A stretch of 39,474 nt of DNA from the NCBI GenBank assembly GCA_025980475.1, contig JAICXL010000016.1, forward strand, positions 1 through 39,474, given 5' to 3'. The position numbers were made by a program, and so were the translations under genes. Of this stretch, positions 30,830 through 39,474 are shown piece after piece (the first letter of the stretch is position 1; every line of letters begins with the position of its first letter). The notes under the pieces were generated by a model. That model worked only from the letters and a program-made list of their open reading frames with translations. It had not been told where the DNA came from and ran no database searches. This stretch comes from Nocardioidaceae bacterium (GTDB taxonomy: Bacteria > Actinomycetota > Actinomycetes > Propionibacteriales > Nocardioidaceae).

Positions 30830-33577
30830 GTGAAGGTCACTGCGCTCCTCGTCACCCACGACGGGGCGACGTGGTTTCCCGGTGTGCTGAGGGCGCTCGA
30901 CCGCTCGACGGTCGCCCCGGCGCGCATCGTGGCGGTGGACACCGGCTCGACCGACGACTCGGTCGGCCTGGTGGCCGGCACGGGTGCCGACGTGGTGCGT
31001 GTCGACGCCACGGCCGGCTATCCGGCGGCGGTGCGTGCCGGTCTGGCCGCCTGCCCGCCTGCCGAGCCCGACGAGTGGGTGTGGCTGCTGCACGACGACT
31101 CCGCGCCGGCGGCTGACTGCCTGGCCCAGCTGTGCGCCGTAGCCAGCGCGTCGGGAGAGGACGTCGCCGCCCTGGGTCCGAAGCTGCGCGAGTGGCCATC
31201 GCTGAGGCGGCTGCTCGAGGTGGGCGTCACCATCTCGCCGACCGGTCGCCGGGTGACCGGCCTCGAGCCCGGGGAGTACGACCAGGGCCAGCACGACGAG
31301 GTCACCCAGGTCCTGGCGGTCAACACCGCAGGCATGCTGGTGCGTCGCACGGCCCTCGAGCGGCTCGGTCTCGACGACCGACTGCCGATCTTCGGCACCG
31401 ACATCGACTTCGGCTGGCGAGCTGCGCGCGCCGGGTTCCGGGTCCTCGCGGTCCCGGCCGCGATCATGTTCCACGTCGAGGCGGCGCACCGTGGGAGGCG
31501 TCCAGGCCCGTTGTCCTCCCGGCCGCGCCGCGACGAGCGCGCCGCTGCGGTCCACGTCCTGCTGGTCAACGGACGCGCTGCCTCCCTGCCGCTGCGCATC
31601 GTCCGGCTCCTCCTCGGCGGACTGCTGCGCGCCCTCGCCCTCCTGGTCGTCCGGGCGCCGGGAGAAGCGCGCGACGAGCTGCTGGGACTGGCGAAGGTCT
31701 ACCTCCGGCCCGACGTGCTGCTCGCCGGACGACGAGCACGACGGGCGACCGCGGTGACCTCTCCCGGCTCGGTGCGGCACCTCCTGGCGCCGTCCTGGTT
31801 GCCCTACCGGCAGGGACTCGACTTCGTCACCGACGTCGGGGTGGCGATCGGCCACTCCTGGAGCGACCAGGCCCGTCGCCGGAACCCCGACACCGGGTTC
31901 ACCGCGGGCCTGGCGCGCAGCCCGGGCGCCTGGCTGCTCCTGGGCACGTTCGTCCTCTCGCTGGTCGCGGGTCGCAGTCTGCTCACGGGCCACGCCCTGC
32001 ACGGAGGGGCGCTGCTCCCCGCACCTGACGGGATCGGCCACTGGTGGGGGTCGTGGTGGCACTCCTGGCACTGGACCGGAGCCGGAACCGACGCCCCGGC
32101 ACCGGCCTACGTCCTGCCGCTGGCCGCGGCGGCCACCGTGCTGCTGGGCAATCCCGGCTGGGTGGTCAACACGCTCTTCATCCTGTGCGTGCCGCTCTCC
32201 GCCTTCGGCGCGCTACGGCTGCTGCGCAAGGTCGTTCGAGGCGGCTGGCCACCGGTGTGGGGGGCCCTGGCCTATGCCCTGGTGCCGCTGCTCTGTGGTG
32301 GCGTGGGCCAGGGTCGCCTGGGCACCGTGGCAGGTGCGGTGATCCTGCCGTGGGCGGCCGCAGCGGCGCTGGGCCTCGGCGCTGAGGACCCGGACCGGCG
32401 CTGGCGCGCGGCTTGGCGGACCGCCTTGTGGGCCGGGCTTCTCAGTGCCTTCGCGCCGGTGGCCTGGCTGCTGGATCTGCTGCTCGTCGTGCTCGCGCCC
32501 CTGCTCGGCGGTCGTCGTGCCGGCGTCGGCCGGCTCGCCGTGGTGGCCGTCGTCCCGCTGCTGCTGCTCGCGCCATGGGCGATCGCCACGGTCGGCTCGC
32601 CGGGCGCCTGGCTGGTGGAGGCCGGCCGGGGGGCTTCGGTGCCCGTGCTGCCCGGCGGGCTCGACCTGCTCCTGGGAAGAGGCACCGGTCCCGGATGTGC
32701 TCCGCGCTGGTTGTCCGTGGGCCTGCCCCTCGCTGCCGCAGTCGCGCTGCTCCGCCGGGACACCCGGCGCCGGGTGCTCCGAGCCTGGGTCGCGGCCCTC
32801 GCGGCCGCCCTGCTGGTGCTGCTCACGTCGCGCGTGCTGGTGGAGCTCCCCGGCGTGCCCTTCGGCTTCCGCGCGTGGCCCGGCTTCCTCGTCGTCGTGG
32901 TCCAAGGGTGCTTCGTGCTCGCCGCGGCCACGGCCGCCGACGGGCTGTTGCGCGTGATCTCCACCGAGCGCTTCGGGTGGCGCCAGCCGCTCGCCGGGGT
33001 CGCGTTCGTCGCCGCCACCCTGGGCGTCCTGGCCGGCGCCGGCTGGTGGGTCTTCGCCGGCACGCCGGGTCCCCTCACCCGCGACCCCGACAACGTGGTG
33101 CCGACCTACATGTCCGAGCTCGCCGCCAACCGCAGCACCAGCGCGGTCCTGACGCTCGCCGGCGACCGGGAACGGGTCCGCTACCGGCTCCTCAGGCACG
33201 GAGCCGAGCGACTCGGGGACGACGGGCTCCTCGCCCTGACGCGGCCCGACCCACGGCTCACCGCCATCGTGGCCGCGTTGCTCTCGGCGAACCCGGGCAG
33301 AGCCGCCACCACGCTGGCCGGCTACGGCGTCCGCTACGTCTACGCGCCCGCCCCGGCGCCGGCAGCGGTCACCTCCGCGCTGGATGCAGCGCCGGGGCTG
33401 ACCGCCGCGAGCGCGCCGCGGCAGGACACCAGGGCGTGGCAGGTGGCGGCGAACCCGACCCTGCGGGCCGTGCCGCCGCGGGTGGGGCCGTGGCACTGGC
33501 CCTTGCTCGGCCTGCAGCTGCTGACCGTCGTGGTCGCCGTGGTGCTCGCCCTGCCCAGCCGCAGGCCGGTCCGATGA
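30830..33577 (+). CDS. GT2 glycosyltransferase with large multi-spanning membrane domain
   Basis: The protein has 915 aa. Residues 1-250 are a GT-A domain: VTALLVTHDGATWF, VDTGSTDDSV, the DxD-like LLHDDSAP, NTAGMLVRRTAL and FGTDIDFGWRAARAGF. From about 370 to 745 there are ten or more hydrophobic helices (for example LLLGTFVLSLVAG and VAVVPLLLLAPWAIA), including a WWGSWWHSWHW aromatic loop. A soluble part (about 750-880) and a last helix end the protein. The arrangement suggests sugar transfer coupled to a membrane-bound, probably lipid-linked, process. Homologues sit beside whiB2 in many actinobacteria. Donor and acceptor are unknown. The stop overlaps the next start by four bases. Confidence 0.88.
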   Translation: MKVTALLVTHDGATWFPGVLRALDRSTVAPARIVAVDTGSTDDSVGLVAGTGADVVRVDATAGYPAAVRAGLAACPPAEPDEWVWLLHDDSAPAADCLAQLCAVASASGEDVAALGPKLREWPSLRRLLEVGVTISPTGRRVTGLEPGEYDQGQHDEVTQVLAVNTAGMLVRRTALERLGLDDRLPIFGTDIDFGWRAARAGFRVLAVPAAIMFHVEAAHRGRRPGPLSSRPRRDERAAAVHVLLVNGRAASLPLRIVRLLLGGLLRALALLVVRAPGEARDELLGLAKVYLRPDVLLAGRRARRATAVTSPGSVRHLLAPSWLPYRQGLDFVTDVGVAIGHSWSDQARRRNPDTGFTAGLARSPGAWLLLGTFVLSLVAGRSLLTGHALHGGALLPAPDGIGHWWGSWWHSWHWTGAGTDAPAPAYVLPLAAAATVLLGNPGWVVNTLFILCVPLSAFGALRLLRKVVRGGWPPVWGALAYALVPLLCGGVGQGRLGTVAGAVILPWAAAAALGLGAEDPDRRWRAAWRTALWAGLLSAFAPVAWLLDLLLVVLAPLLGGRRAGVGRLAVVAVVPLLLLAPWAIATVGSPGAWLVEAGRGASVPVLPGGLDLLLGRGTGPGCAPRWLSVGLPLAAAVALLRRDTRRRVLRAWVAALAAALLVLLTSRVLVELPGVPFGFRAWPGFLVVVVQGCFVLAAATAADGLLRVISTERFGWRQPLAGVAFVAATLGVLAGAGWWVFAGTPGPLTRDPDNVVPTYMSELAANRSTSAVLTLAGDRERVRYRLLRHGAERLGDDGLLALTRPDPRLTAIVAALLSANPGRAATTLAGYGVRYVYAPAPAPAAVTSALDAAPGLTAASAPRQDTRAWQVAANPTLRAVPPRVGPWHWPLLGLQLLTVVVAVVLALPSRRPVR

Positions 33578-34980
33578 GTCGCGAGCGGGGCAGGCGCGTC
33601 GCCGAACGGCCTCCGGGGCGGCGCCCGCGCCCGGGTCCCCGGCGGCGTGCGCCGCTGGGAGCCGTGCTGGCGGCACTGGCCGTCGTCGCCCTGACTGTCG
33701 CAGCGCTCTTCGCGGCCGGCGCCACCGACAACGCCACCGGCCCCCGTCCGCAGGTGACCAGCCGGCTCGACCTGGGCACCCGCAGCTTCACCTGCACAGG
33801 CGGACTGCCCGGCACGACCGGGGTCGCCGGGACCGTCAGCCGGCACGGCACGGTCTCCGCGAACGGCCGCCCGCTGCACGGGGCTTCCTCGCGGCCCTCG
33901 TTCCGGGTGTCGCAGCCGGTCCGGGTCCGGGCCGGCCGGGCCGCCGCTCCGGGTGCCTACGCGGTTCAGAGCGCCAGCAGTTCACGCTGGCTGGCGACCG
34001 CGGCCTGCGTCGAGCCGCGGCCGACCTGGTGGTTCGTCGGCGCCGGCGCCAGCGACCGGCACGACACGGTGCTCACCGTGGCCAACCCACGGCCGGGCAT
34101 CGCCATCTTCGACGTCGACGTGAGCGGTCCCGACGGGCCGGTGAACGCCCCGGGCCTGCACGGACTGACGCTCGGCTCCGGCCAGACCCGCACGCTGGAC
34201 CTGGCCCGGTTGGCGCCGGCCACCGGTGACCTCGCCGTCCGGATCCGGTCCTCTCGCGGCCTGGTTGCCGCCATGGCTGCGGAGAGATGGGCTCCCGGGC
34301 TGATCGGCAAGCAGGTGAGGGAATGGGTCGCGCCGCAACTGCCGCCGGCCCGCTCCACGGAGCTCACCGGCCTTCCGGGCGGCGGCACCAGCACCCTCCT
34401 GGTTGCGAACCCGGGGGTCCGCCAGGGCGTCGTCCGGCTCCGGCTGGTCGGCAAGCAGGGCACCTTCGACCCGACCAGCCATGCCTCCGTCACGGTGCCG
34501 GCAGGCACCGTGCAGGAGCTCGACCTCTCCTCCGTGGTCAGCGGGGGCACGGCCGCGGTCCGCCTGTCCGCGAACGTGCCGGTGGTCGCGACGGTGCGCA
34601 GCGTGCGCGGCAACGACGAGGCGTACGCCGCCGCCGCGGAACCCATCAGCGGCCGGAGCGTTGTCGGGATCCCCCTCGGTGGCCGTTCCACCCTCGTGCT
34701 CTCGTCCGCGGGACCCGAGACCGGGCGGCATCCGGCGACGGCCGACCTACGGGTCAGCGGCCCGGGCAGCCGGTGGCTGATGTCTCGACAGGTGGCGGTT
34801 CCCCCTGCGGGGGCGGCGACGGTGGCGCTGCCACACGCTGCGCGGGCTGTTTCGGTGAGCACGTCGGGCGGCGACGTCACCGGGGTGCTGGTGGTCCGCG
34901 CGGCGGCGGGCATCGGCACCATCCCGATCTCACCGTCGGCGACCGCGCTTCGACGACCCGGAGTCCTGCCCGCGTGGTGA
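33574..34980 (+). CDS. DUF5719 family membrane-anchored extracytoplasmic protein
   Basis: The protein has 468 aa. An Arg/Pro-rich cytoplasmic head (1-27) leads to one membrane helix (LGAVLAALAVVALTVAALFAAGA) and a large beta-rich extracellular domain. This shows repeated Ig-like units, each with a TVANPRPG- or LLVANPGV-type turn followed by a G-x-x-x-x-LDL segment. Two Cys (in SFTCTGG and AACVEP) may pair. This matches the DUF5719 family found next to the whiB2-linked glycosyltransferase. ATG overlaps the upstream stop (ATGA), so the two are translated together. A role as an outer-face partner of that membrane protein is an inference. Confidence 0.85.
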   Translation: MSRERGRRVAERPPGRRPRPGPRRRAPLGAVLAALAVVALTVAALFAAGATDNATGPRPQVTSRLDLGTRSFTCTGGLPGTTGVAGTVSRHGTVSANGRPLHGASSRPSFRVSQPVRVRAGRAAAPGAYAVQSASSSRWLATAACVEPRPTWWFVGAGASDRHDTVLTVANPRPGIAIFDVDVSGPDGPVNAPGLHGLTLGSGQTRTLDLARLAPATGDLAVRIRSSRGLVAAMAAERWAPGLIGKQVREWVAPQLPPARSTELTGLPGGGTSTLLVANPGVRQGVVRLRLVGKQGTFDPTSHASVTVPAGTVQELDLSSVVSGGTAAVRLSANVPVVATVRSVRGNDEAYAAAAEPISGRSVVGIPLGGRSTLVLSSAGPETGRHPATADLRVSGPGSRWLMSRQVAVPPAGAATVALPHAARAVSVSTSGGDVTGVLVVRAAAGIGTIPISPSATALRRPGVLPAW

Positions 34981-35002
34981 CCCGCCTGGTGAGCGGGCGC
35001 TC
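34981..35002. terminator. Hairpin between convergent genes
   Basis: Two overlapping hairpins are possible in the 20-bp gap: CCCGC (34981-34985) with GCGGG (34993-34997), or GAGCG-GG-CGCTC (34991-35002). No T tract is present. It could serve both converging genes. Confidence 0.35.
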
Positions 35003-35483
35003 AGTCCTCCTCGTAGTCGGGGTGGATGTCCTCCGGCGGCACACCGAGCACCTCGGCCACCTGCTCCACGAGCACGGTGAGCACCAGCGCCGCCAGGTCG
35101 GTGCGCGTCTCCGCGCGGTGCTCTATCGGCTGGCGGAAGAGGACCAGCCGGGCGGGGGACTTGGCGGTCGGCGCGACGTACGACGCCAGCGGCACCGTCT
35201 CTGCCGCCCAGTGGTCCGGCAGCAACGGCACCTCCTCGACCGCCAGCTCGGTCGCGGCGAGCTCGCTCGGCCAGCGTGCCTCCAGGTCGCCCATCGTGGC
35301 GAGCGCCAACGCGTCGAACTGCTCGCGACGGGTGCGTTGTGCGGGCACGCCCTCTGGCGCCCGCGGCCCCGGCCGCAGGCCCGGGCCGCGCATCCCGCGC
35401 CCGCGCCGATCGCGCCGGCCCGAAGGCCGGGGCGACGGCCCACCAGCAGGGTGCTGCGGGGGCTGGGACTCGGGGACCGGCAC
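35001..35483 (-). CDS. Zincin-like metallopeptidase family protein, active-site motif lost
   Basis: The protein has 160 aa from GTG 35483. The first 50 residues are Pro/Arg/Gly-rich. The folded part (about 55-160) matches the small "metallopeptidase family" zincin: FDALALATMGDLEARWP, VPLLPDHWA, LVLFRQPIEH. At the position where the family has VxHEIxHHFG it reads LVEQVAEVLGV, so both zinc His and the catalytic Glu context are missing. It should not be an active peptidase. The Mycobacterium counterpart is Rv3259. The start is set by a TAGGCT box seven bases upstream. It diverges from DUF3499 (51 bp), as in mycobacteria. Confidence 0.82.
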   Translation of the reverse strand: MPVPESQPPQHPAGGPSPRPSGRRDRRGRGMRGPGLRPGPRAPEGVPAQRTRREQFDALALATMGDLEARWPSELAATELAVEEVPLLPDHWAAETVPLASYVAPTAKSPARLVLFRQPIEHRAETRTDLAALVLTVLVEQVAEVLGVPPEDIHPDYEED

Positions 35484-35490
35484 GTCCGCG

Positions 35491-35496
35491 AGCCTA
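35491..35496 (-). promoter_or_regulatory. -10 box TAGGCT, zincin-like gene
   Basis: TAGGCT on the minus strand ends seven bases before the GTG at 35483; no Shine-Dalgarno, so leaderless. Confidence 0.5.
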
Positions 35497-35520
35497 GCCG
35501 GAGCGGTGGCGTCCAACCGG

Positions 35521-35526
35521 TACCGT
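35521..35526 (+). promoter_or_regulatory. -10 box TACCGT, DUF3499 gene
   Basis: TACCGT is followed by seven bases and GTG at 35534; leaderless start predicted. It faces the TAGGCT box of the opposite gene 25 bp away. Confidence 0.5.
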
Positions 35527-35533
35527 CCTGCCC

Positions 35534-35908
35534 GTGAGTCTCCTGCGTCGGTGTTCGCGCACGGCCTGCGGGCGGCCGGCCGCCACCACGCTCACCTATG
35601 TCTACGCGGACCAGACCGCGGTGCTCGGTCCGCTCGCCACCTATGCCGAACCGCATGCCTACGACCTCTGTGACGTCCACAGCGAGCGGCTGAGCGCCCC
35701 CCGGGGATGGGAGGTCGTGCGGCTCGCGCACGACGATCCGCAGGGCCCGTCCACCGACGACCTGCTCGCGCTGGCAGACGCGGTCCGCGAGGCAGGTGCG
35801 CCGCGGTTGCTCGACCACGTGCCGGCGCCCATCACCGCTGCCAGTCCCGACGGCGGCCGTGAGGTGGGGCGACGTGGTCACCTCCGGGTGCTCCGCACCG
35901 AGGAGTGA
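35534..35908 (+). CDS. DUF3499 family protein
   Basis: The protein has 124 aa. The N-terminus MSLLRRCSRTACGRPAATTL, with a CxxxxC pair, and YDLCDVHSERLSAPRGWEVVRL are diagnostic of DUF3499, a small actinobacterial family of unknown role. The three Cys plus His (C-x4-C, and CDVH) form a plausible zinc site. The C-terminal third is variable. The counterpart in Mycobacterium is Rv3258c, also directly before phosphomannomutase. The phosphomannomutase start lies 31 bp downstream with its own -10 box. Confidence 0.9.
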   Translation: MSLLRRCSRTACGRPAATTLTYVYADQTAVLGPLATYAEPHAYDLCDVHSERLSAPRGWEVVRLAHDDPQGPSTDDLLALADAVREAGAPRLLDHVPAPITAASPDGGREVGRRGHLRVLRTEE

Positions 35909-35927
35909 TCGACGGAGCCGACGTCGC

Positions 35928-35933
35928 TAGAGT
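35928..35933 (+). promoter_or_regulatory. -10 box TAGAGT, phosphomannomutase gene
   Basis: TAGAGT is followed by six bases and ATG at 35940. No Shine-Dalgarno is seen, so a leaderless start is predicted. Confidence 0.5.
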
Positions 35934-35939
35934 CGCTCC

Positions 35940-37316
35940 ATGTCCACCACCGACCCAGCCAGCCTGGCGACGATCTTCAAGGCCTACGACATCCGCGGTG
36001 TCGTGCCCGAGCAGCTCGATGCCGAGCTGGCGCGCCGGGTCGGCAACGCCTTCGTGGCGGTGACCGGCGCCAACACCGTCGTCGTCGGCCATGACATGCG
36101 GCCCTCGTCGCCCGGTCTGGCCGACGCGTTCTCCGAAGGTGCGGCAGCCGCTGGGGCCGACGTGGTGCTGGTGGGCCTGGTGTCGACCGACGAGCTCTAC
36201 TTCGCCTCTGGACACCTGGACCATCCCGGCGCGATGTTCACCGCCAGCCACAACCCGGCTCGCTACAACGGCATCAAGCTGTGCCGCTCCGGGGCGCGAC
36301 CGGTGGGGCAGGACACCGGCCTCGGCGAGATTCGTGACCTGGTCGCCTCCGGCGAGCTCCGGATGAGCGCGGCCGAGGGCTCCGTGCGTCGCGAGGACGT
36401 GCTCGACGCGTACGCCACCCACCTGCTCTCCCTGGCGCCGGTGAGCGGGCGTCGGCTCAAGGTGGTCGTCGACGCGGGCAACGGCATGGCGGGGCTGACC
36501 GCCCCGGCGGTCCTCGGCCGGATCGACGTCGAGGTCGACCCGATGTACTTCGAGCTCGACGGGAATTTCCCCAACCACGAGGCGAACCCGATCGACCCCG
36601 TCAACCTGGTCGATCTCCAGGCCCGCGTGCGCGACATCGGCGCCGACGTCGGCCTCGCCTTCGACGGCGATGCCGACCGCTGCTTCGTCGTCGATGAGCG
36701 CGGGGAGCTGGTGAGCCCGAGCACGCTGGCGGCGCTGATCGCGGTCCGTGAGCTCGGCAAGGATCCCGGGGCGACGATCATCCACAACCTGATCACCTCG
36801 CGTGGCGTCCCGGAGATCGTCTCCGAGCACGGCGGTCGAGCGGTTCGCACCCGGGTGGGCCACTCCTTCATCAAGGCGACGATGGCCGAGACCGACGCGA
36901 TCTTCGGCGGGGAGCACTCCGGGCACTTCTACTTCCGCGACTTCTGGCGGGCCGACTCCGGCATGCTCGCCGCGCTGCACACGCTGGCGGCGATGGCCGA
37001 GCTCGACCAGCCGCTGTCCGCACTGCTTGCGCCCTACGCTCGGTACGCGGCGAGCGGCGAGATCAACAGCGAGGTGGTGGACCAGCAAGCGGTGCTCGAC
37101 CACATCGAGCAGGTCTGGGGTGGTCGCGACGGCGTCAATGTCGATCATCTGGACGGCCTGACGGTCTCCCACCCCGACTGGTGGTTCAACGTGCGCCCGT
37201 CCAACACCGAGCCGCTGCTCCGGCTCAACGTCGAGGGCGCCGACGAACCCACGATGACCAAGGTGCGCGACGAGGCGCTCGGCTTGATCCGGAACCAGGA
37301 CAGGAGCGTGGGATGA
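35940..37316 (+). CDS. manB: Phosphomannomutase/phosphoglucomutase
   Basis: The protein has 458 aa, the standard length of alpha-D-phosphohexomutases. All four active-site loops are present: phosphoserine loop TASHNP (Ser103), metal loop DGDADR (242-247), sugar loop GEHSGH (324-329) and phosphate loop [11 protein letters not shown] near the end. It interconverts mannose-6-phosphate and mannose-1-phosphate, feeding the guanylyltransferase at 27247. The counterpart is Rv3257c. ATGA overlap with the Trm112-like gene at the 3' end. No mannose-6-phosphate isomerase (manA) gene lies nearby although mycobacteria have one in this neighbourhood. Confidence 0.96.
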   Translation: MSTTDPASLATIFKAYDIRGVVPEQLDAELARRVGNAFVAVTGANTVVVGHDMRPSSPGLADAFSEGAAAAGADVVLVGLVSTDELYFASGHLDHPGAMFTASHNPARYNGIKLCRSGARPVGQDTGLGEIRDLVASGELRMSAAEGSVRREDVLDAYATHLLSLAPVSGRRLKVVVDAGNGMAGLTAPAVLGRIDVEVDPMYFELDGNFPNHEANPIDPVNLVDLQARVRDIGADVGLAFDGDADRCFVVDERGELVSPSTLAALIAVRELGKDPGATIIHNLITSRGVPEIVSEHGGRAVRTRVGHSFIKATMAETDAIFGGEHSGHFYFRDFWRADSGMLAALHTLAAMAELDQPLSALLAPYARYAASGEINSEVVDQQAVLDHIEQVWGGRDGVNVDHLDGLTVSHPDWWFNVRPSNTEPLLRLNVEGADEPTMTKVRDEALGLIRNQDRSVG

Positions 37317-37483
37317 ACCTCGACCCCGAGCTGCTCGAGCTCATCGTGTGCCCGGCGTGCCGGAGCTCCCTGGCCGTCGATGACGCGGCCGGTGAGCTGG
37401 TGTGCACCGGGTGCCACTTGGCCTACCCGGTCCGCGACGACATCCCGGTGCTGCTGGTGGACGAGGCCCGCCAGGCCACCTGA
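37313..37483 (+). CDS. Trm112-like zinc-binding protein
   Basis: The protein has 56 aa. CPAC (Cys13, Cys16) and CTGC (Cys31, Cys34) make a zinc ribbon, with [14 protein letters not shown] and [16 protein letters not shown] typical of bacterial Trm112/YcaR proteins. Family members often stabilise methyltransferases or act as small adaptors; the partner here is unknown. AGGAG six bases upstream supports the ATG, which overlaps the mutase stop by four bases. Confidence 0.93.
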   Translation: MNLDPELLELIVCPACRSSLAVDDAAGELVCTGCHLAYPVRDDIPVLLVDEARQAT

Positions 37484-37491
37484 CGACCGCT

Positions 37492-38508
37492 GTGTTCGAC
37501 GACGGACTGCTCGACGACGAGGTGGTGCTCCGCCGCGCCGACCCACGGCTGCGCCTGCTGGCCGAGTCGGGGTCCCGGGTACGACGCGAGACCGTGGCCG
37601 CCGAGGAAGCGCTGCGCGAGGCCGTGTCCGGGCTGGGTGAGATGCGTCCGCGCGCGGTGGTCGCCGCAGGGCCGGACTCCCGGCTTCTGCGCGCCGTGCT
37701 CGAGCCGGTCTGTCCGGTTCCCTTCCTGGCCTGGCCGGGACCGGGACTGCCGGGCTGGGCCGGCAGCCTGGACCTCGTGGTGGTGCTGGCACCGGAGGGG
37801 CGGGACCCCTCGACGGCGCGCGCGGTCGCCGAGGCAGTCCGCCGTGGCTGCCAGCTGGTGGTGGCGGCGCCGGCGGACTCGTTGGTGGCCAAGCACGCCG
37901 TCGGCCGCTACGCGACGGTGCTTCCCACGGCCACCCGCGACCAGCTCGCCACAGCCGTGGTCATGCTCGAGCTGCTCGACCGGCTCGGGCTCGGTCCGGC
38001 GACGGACCCCGACGTGGTCGCGAGCGCCCTCGACCGGGTGGCGGTCGAGTGCAGCCCCCACCGCGACCTGGCGGTCAACCCGGCGAAGATACTCGCGATC
38101 GCCATCGCCGACACCACGCCGATGTTCTGGGGTGGCACTGTCCTGGCGGCCCGCGCCGGCCGGCGGATCGCGGAGTCCGTGCGCCGGGCGACCGGCCGGG
38201 CCGCCCTGGCCGCGGACGCGGAGCACCTGCTGCCGGTCCTCGAGGCGACGCCGCCCGCCGACGTCTTCGCCGACCCGTTGCTGGACGGCACCAGCGACCG
38301 GCGCCCGGCCCTGGTGGTCCTCGACGACGGAGCGGAGGACCCCCTGGTCCGCGACACCCGGCAGCAGCTGACCGGGGCGGCGGAGGCGCACGACGTCAGG
38401 GTGGAGACGCTCAGCTCAGCCGCGGAGGGGCAGGTGGCGCGCTACGCAGCCCTGCTCGCCTCCGGCACGTACGCCGCGGAGTACCTCAGCATCGGTCTCG
38501 ACGGCTGA
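37492..38508 (+). CDS. SIS-domain protein related to phosphoglucose/phosphomannose isomerase
   Basis: The protein has 338 aa from GTG 37492. It starts FDDGLLDDEVVLRRADPRLR and has two SIS-like Rossmann halves (PRAVVAAGPDSRLLRAVLE to LVVVLAPEGRDPSTARAVAEAV, and RPALVVLDDGAEDPLV). The middle NPAKILAIAIADTTPMFWGG fits the bifunctional PGI/PMI family. The counterpart is Rv3256c. The usual G-S/T-S sugar-phosphate loop is not obvious (AAGPDSR), so isomerase activity is doubtful. With no manA in the cluster, it might provide mannose-6-phosphate isomerase; that is inference. The start is uncertain: CTG at 37480 would give a CTGA overlap with the Trm112 stop. Confidence 0.82.
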   Translation: MFDDGLLDDEVVLRRADPRLRLLAESGSRVRRETVAAEEALREAVSGLGEMRPRAVVAAGPDSRLLRAVLEPVCPVPFLAWPGPGLPGWAGSLDLVVVLAPEGRDPSTARAVAEAVRRGCQLVVAAPADSLVAKHAVGRYATVLPTATRDQLATAVVMLELLDRLGLGPATDPDVVASALDRVAVECSPHRDLAVNPAKILAIAIADTTPMFWGGTVLAARAGRRIAESVRRATGRAALAADAEHLLPVLEATPPADVFADPLLDGTSDRRPALVVLDDGAEDPLVRDTRQQLTGAAEAHDVRVETLSSAAEGQVARYAALLASGTYAAEYLSIGLDG

Positions 38509-38531
38509 CTCCGGGGCCCGCTGCCCTGACG

Positions 38532-38537
38532 TAGGCT
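38532..38537 (+). promoter_or_regulatory. -10 box TAGGCT, sahH
   Basis: TAGGCT lies 34 bases before the sahH ATG, giving a leader of about 28 nt. That is too short for a SAH or SAM riboswitch, and none is seen. Confidence 0.4.
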
Positions 38538-38571
38538 GTAGGCCGCCCCCGACCCCGACACGAGGACATCG

Positions 38572-39474
38572 ATGGACTACAAGGTCGCCGACCTGGCCCT
38601 GGCCGACTACGGCCGCACGGAGATCCGGCTCGCCGAGCACGAGATGCCCGGCCTGATGGCCATGCGCGAGCGCTACGCAACCGCGCAACCCCTCGCCGGG
38701 GCGCGCATCGCCGGCTCCCTGCACATGACCATCCAGACGGCAGTGCTGATCGAGACGCTGGTCGTGCTCGGCGCCGAGGTCCGGTGGGCGTCCTGCAACA
38801 TCTTCTCGACCCAGGACCACGCGGCGGCGGCGGTCGTGGTGGGTCCCGAGGGCACCGTCAAGGAGCCCCGTGGGGTGCCGGTCTTCGCCTGGAAGGGGGA
38901 GACCCTGGAGGAGTACTGGTGGTGCACGCAGCGGGCCCTCGACTGGGCCGGCACGGGCGAGCTGCCCAACATGCTCCTCGACGACGGGGGTGACGCCACC
39001 CTGCTGGTGCACCTCGGCGTGCAGGCAGAGAAGTCGGGGCAGGCCCCGGACCCGACGACGGCGACCAGCAACGAGCAGCGGATCATCTTCGAGAACCTCG
39101 GTGCCCAGCTCGCGAAGGACGCCACCCACTGGACCGCGATCGCGAACTCCGTCAAGGGCGTGACCGAGGAGACCACGACGGGCGTGCATCGGCTCTACGA
39201 AATGACCCGGGAGGGCACGCTGCTCTTCCCCGCCATCAACGTCAACGACTCGGTCACCAAGTCGAAGTTCGACAACCGCTACGGCTGCCGCCACAGCCTG
39301 GTGGACGGGATCAACCGAGCCACCGACGTGCTGATCGGCGGCAAGGTCGCCGTCGTGTGCGGCTACGGTGATGTCGGCAAGGGGTGTGCCGAGTCCCTGC
39401 GCGGTCAGGGTGCGCGTGTGGTGGTCACCGAGATCGACCCGATCTGCGCGCTCCAGGCCGCGATGGACGGCTAC
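38572..39474 (+). CDS. sahH: Adenosylhomocysteinase, 5' part (runs off the window)
   Basis: The first 301 codons are in the window and stay open to the end. [21 protein letters not shown] is the family N-terminus. [31 protein letters not shown] with the catalytic Asp and His, [13 protein letters not shown] and [16 protein letters not shown], with the active-site Lys and Asp, follow. The NAD site is [21 protein letters not shown]. It splits S-adenosylhomocysteine into adenosine and homocysteine, keeping methyltransferases, such as the LicD fusion, free from product inhibition. GAGGA lies five bases upstream of the ATG. A mid-protein insert ([19 protein letters not shown]) is the one known in actinobacterial SahH. 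Confidence 0.97.
   Translation, partial: MDYKVADLALADYGRTEIRLAEHEMPGLMAMRERYATAQPLAGARIAGSLHMTIQTAVLIETLVVLGAEVRWASCNIFSTQDHAAAAVVVGPEGTVKEPRGVPVFAWKGETLEEYWWCTQRALDWAGTGELPNMLLDDGGDATLLVHLGVQAEKSGQAPDPTTATSNEQRIIFENLGAQLAKDATHWTAIANSVKGVTEETTTGVHRLYEMTREGTLLFPAINVNDSVTKSKFDNRYGCRHSLVDGINRATDVLIGGKVAVVCGYGDVGKGCAESLRGQGARVVVTEIDPICALQAAMDGY

Noticed and set aside
38509-38571. A SAH or SAM riboswitch upstream of sahH
   Set aside because: Only about 28 nt lie between the predicted RNA start and the ATG and no conserved pairing is seen.

Overview
The window comes from a very GC-rich actinobacterium. A Nocardioides-like member of the Nocardioidaceae fits best. The reasons are many GTG starts, a WhiB2-type regulator, coenzyme F420 genes, DUF3499/DUF5719 proteins, and the gene order around whiB2-fbiA-fbiB-manC and PMM-Trm112-SIS-sahH. 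No rRNA, tRNA, CRISPR array, insertion sequence or phage gene was recognised.

Layout. (1) 97-6125, minus strand: an operon running ECF sigma factor, 186-aa helical/beta protein, cytoplasmic subtilisin-like protease, TPR-CHAT protease, then a small membrane-anchored protein. This is the best candidate for an undescribed system. It has a sigma factor, a small partner in the place where an anti-sigma would sit, and two different proteases, none with an export signal. (2) 6230-7344: a 38-aa zinc ribbon and a PaaI-type thioesterase diverge from a 23-bp gap whose two -10 boxes overlap. They are followed by an enoyl-CoA hydratase pseudogene. (3) 7341-26183: a cell-wall polysaccharide locus. It holds two LCP ligases, a GlfT1-like/second-GT2 fusion, UDP-galactopyranose mutase, tandem secreted PLD-like proteins, GlfT2-like galactofuranosyltransferase and a Wzm/Wzt exporter. 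Inserted in it are two sulfotransferases, a LicD-methyltransferase fusion, a coiled-coil protein, a LicC-like nucleotidyltransferase and a glycerol-1-phosphate dehydrogenase homologue. Together these suggest a galactofuranan that is made inside, exported, ligated to the wall, and decorated with sulfate, methyl and possibly phospho-glycerol groups. (4) 26288-30774: a gene remnant, a TIGR03089 protein, mannose-1-phosphate guanylyltransferase, FbiB/FbiA for F420, and WhiB2. (5) 30830-39474: a 915-aa GT2/membrane protein, a DUF5719 protein, a degenerate zincin, DUF3499, phosphomannomutase, a Trm112-like protein, a SIS/PGI-like protein and the 5' part of sahH.

Two features recur through the window. 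Consecutive genes often overlap by four bases (ATGA or GTGA), implying translational coupling. At least eight starts lie 6-8 nt after a TANNNT -10 box with no Shine-Dalgarno, implying leaderless transcripts.

All functional calls come from reading the sequence and from recall of families. No database search was run.
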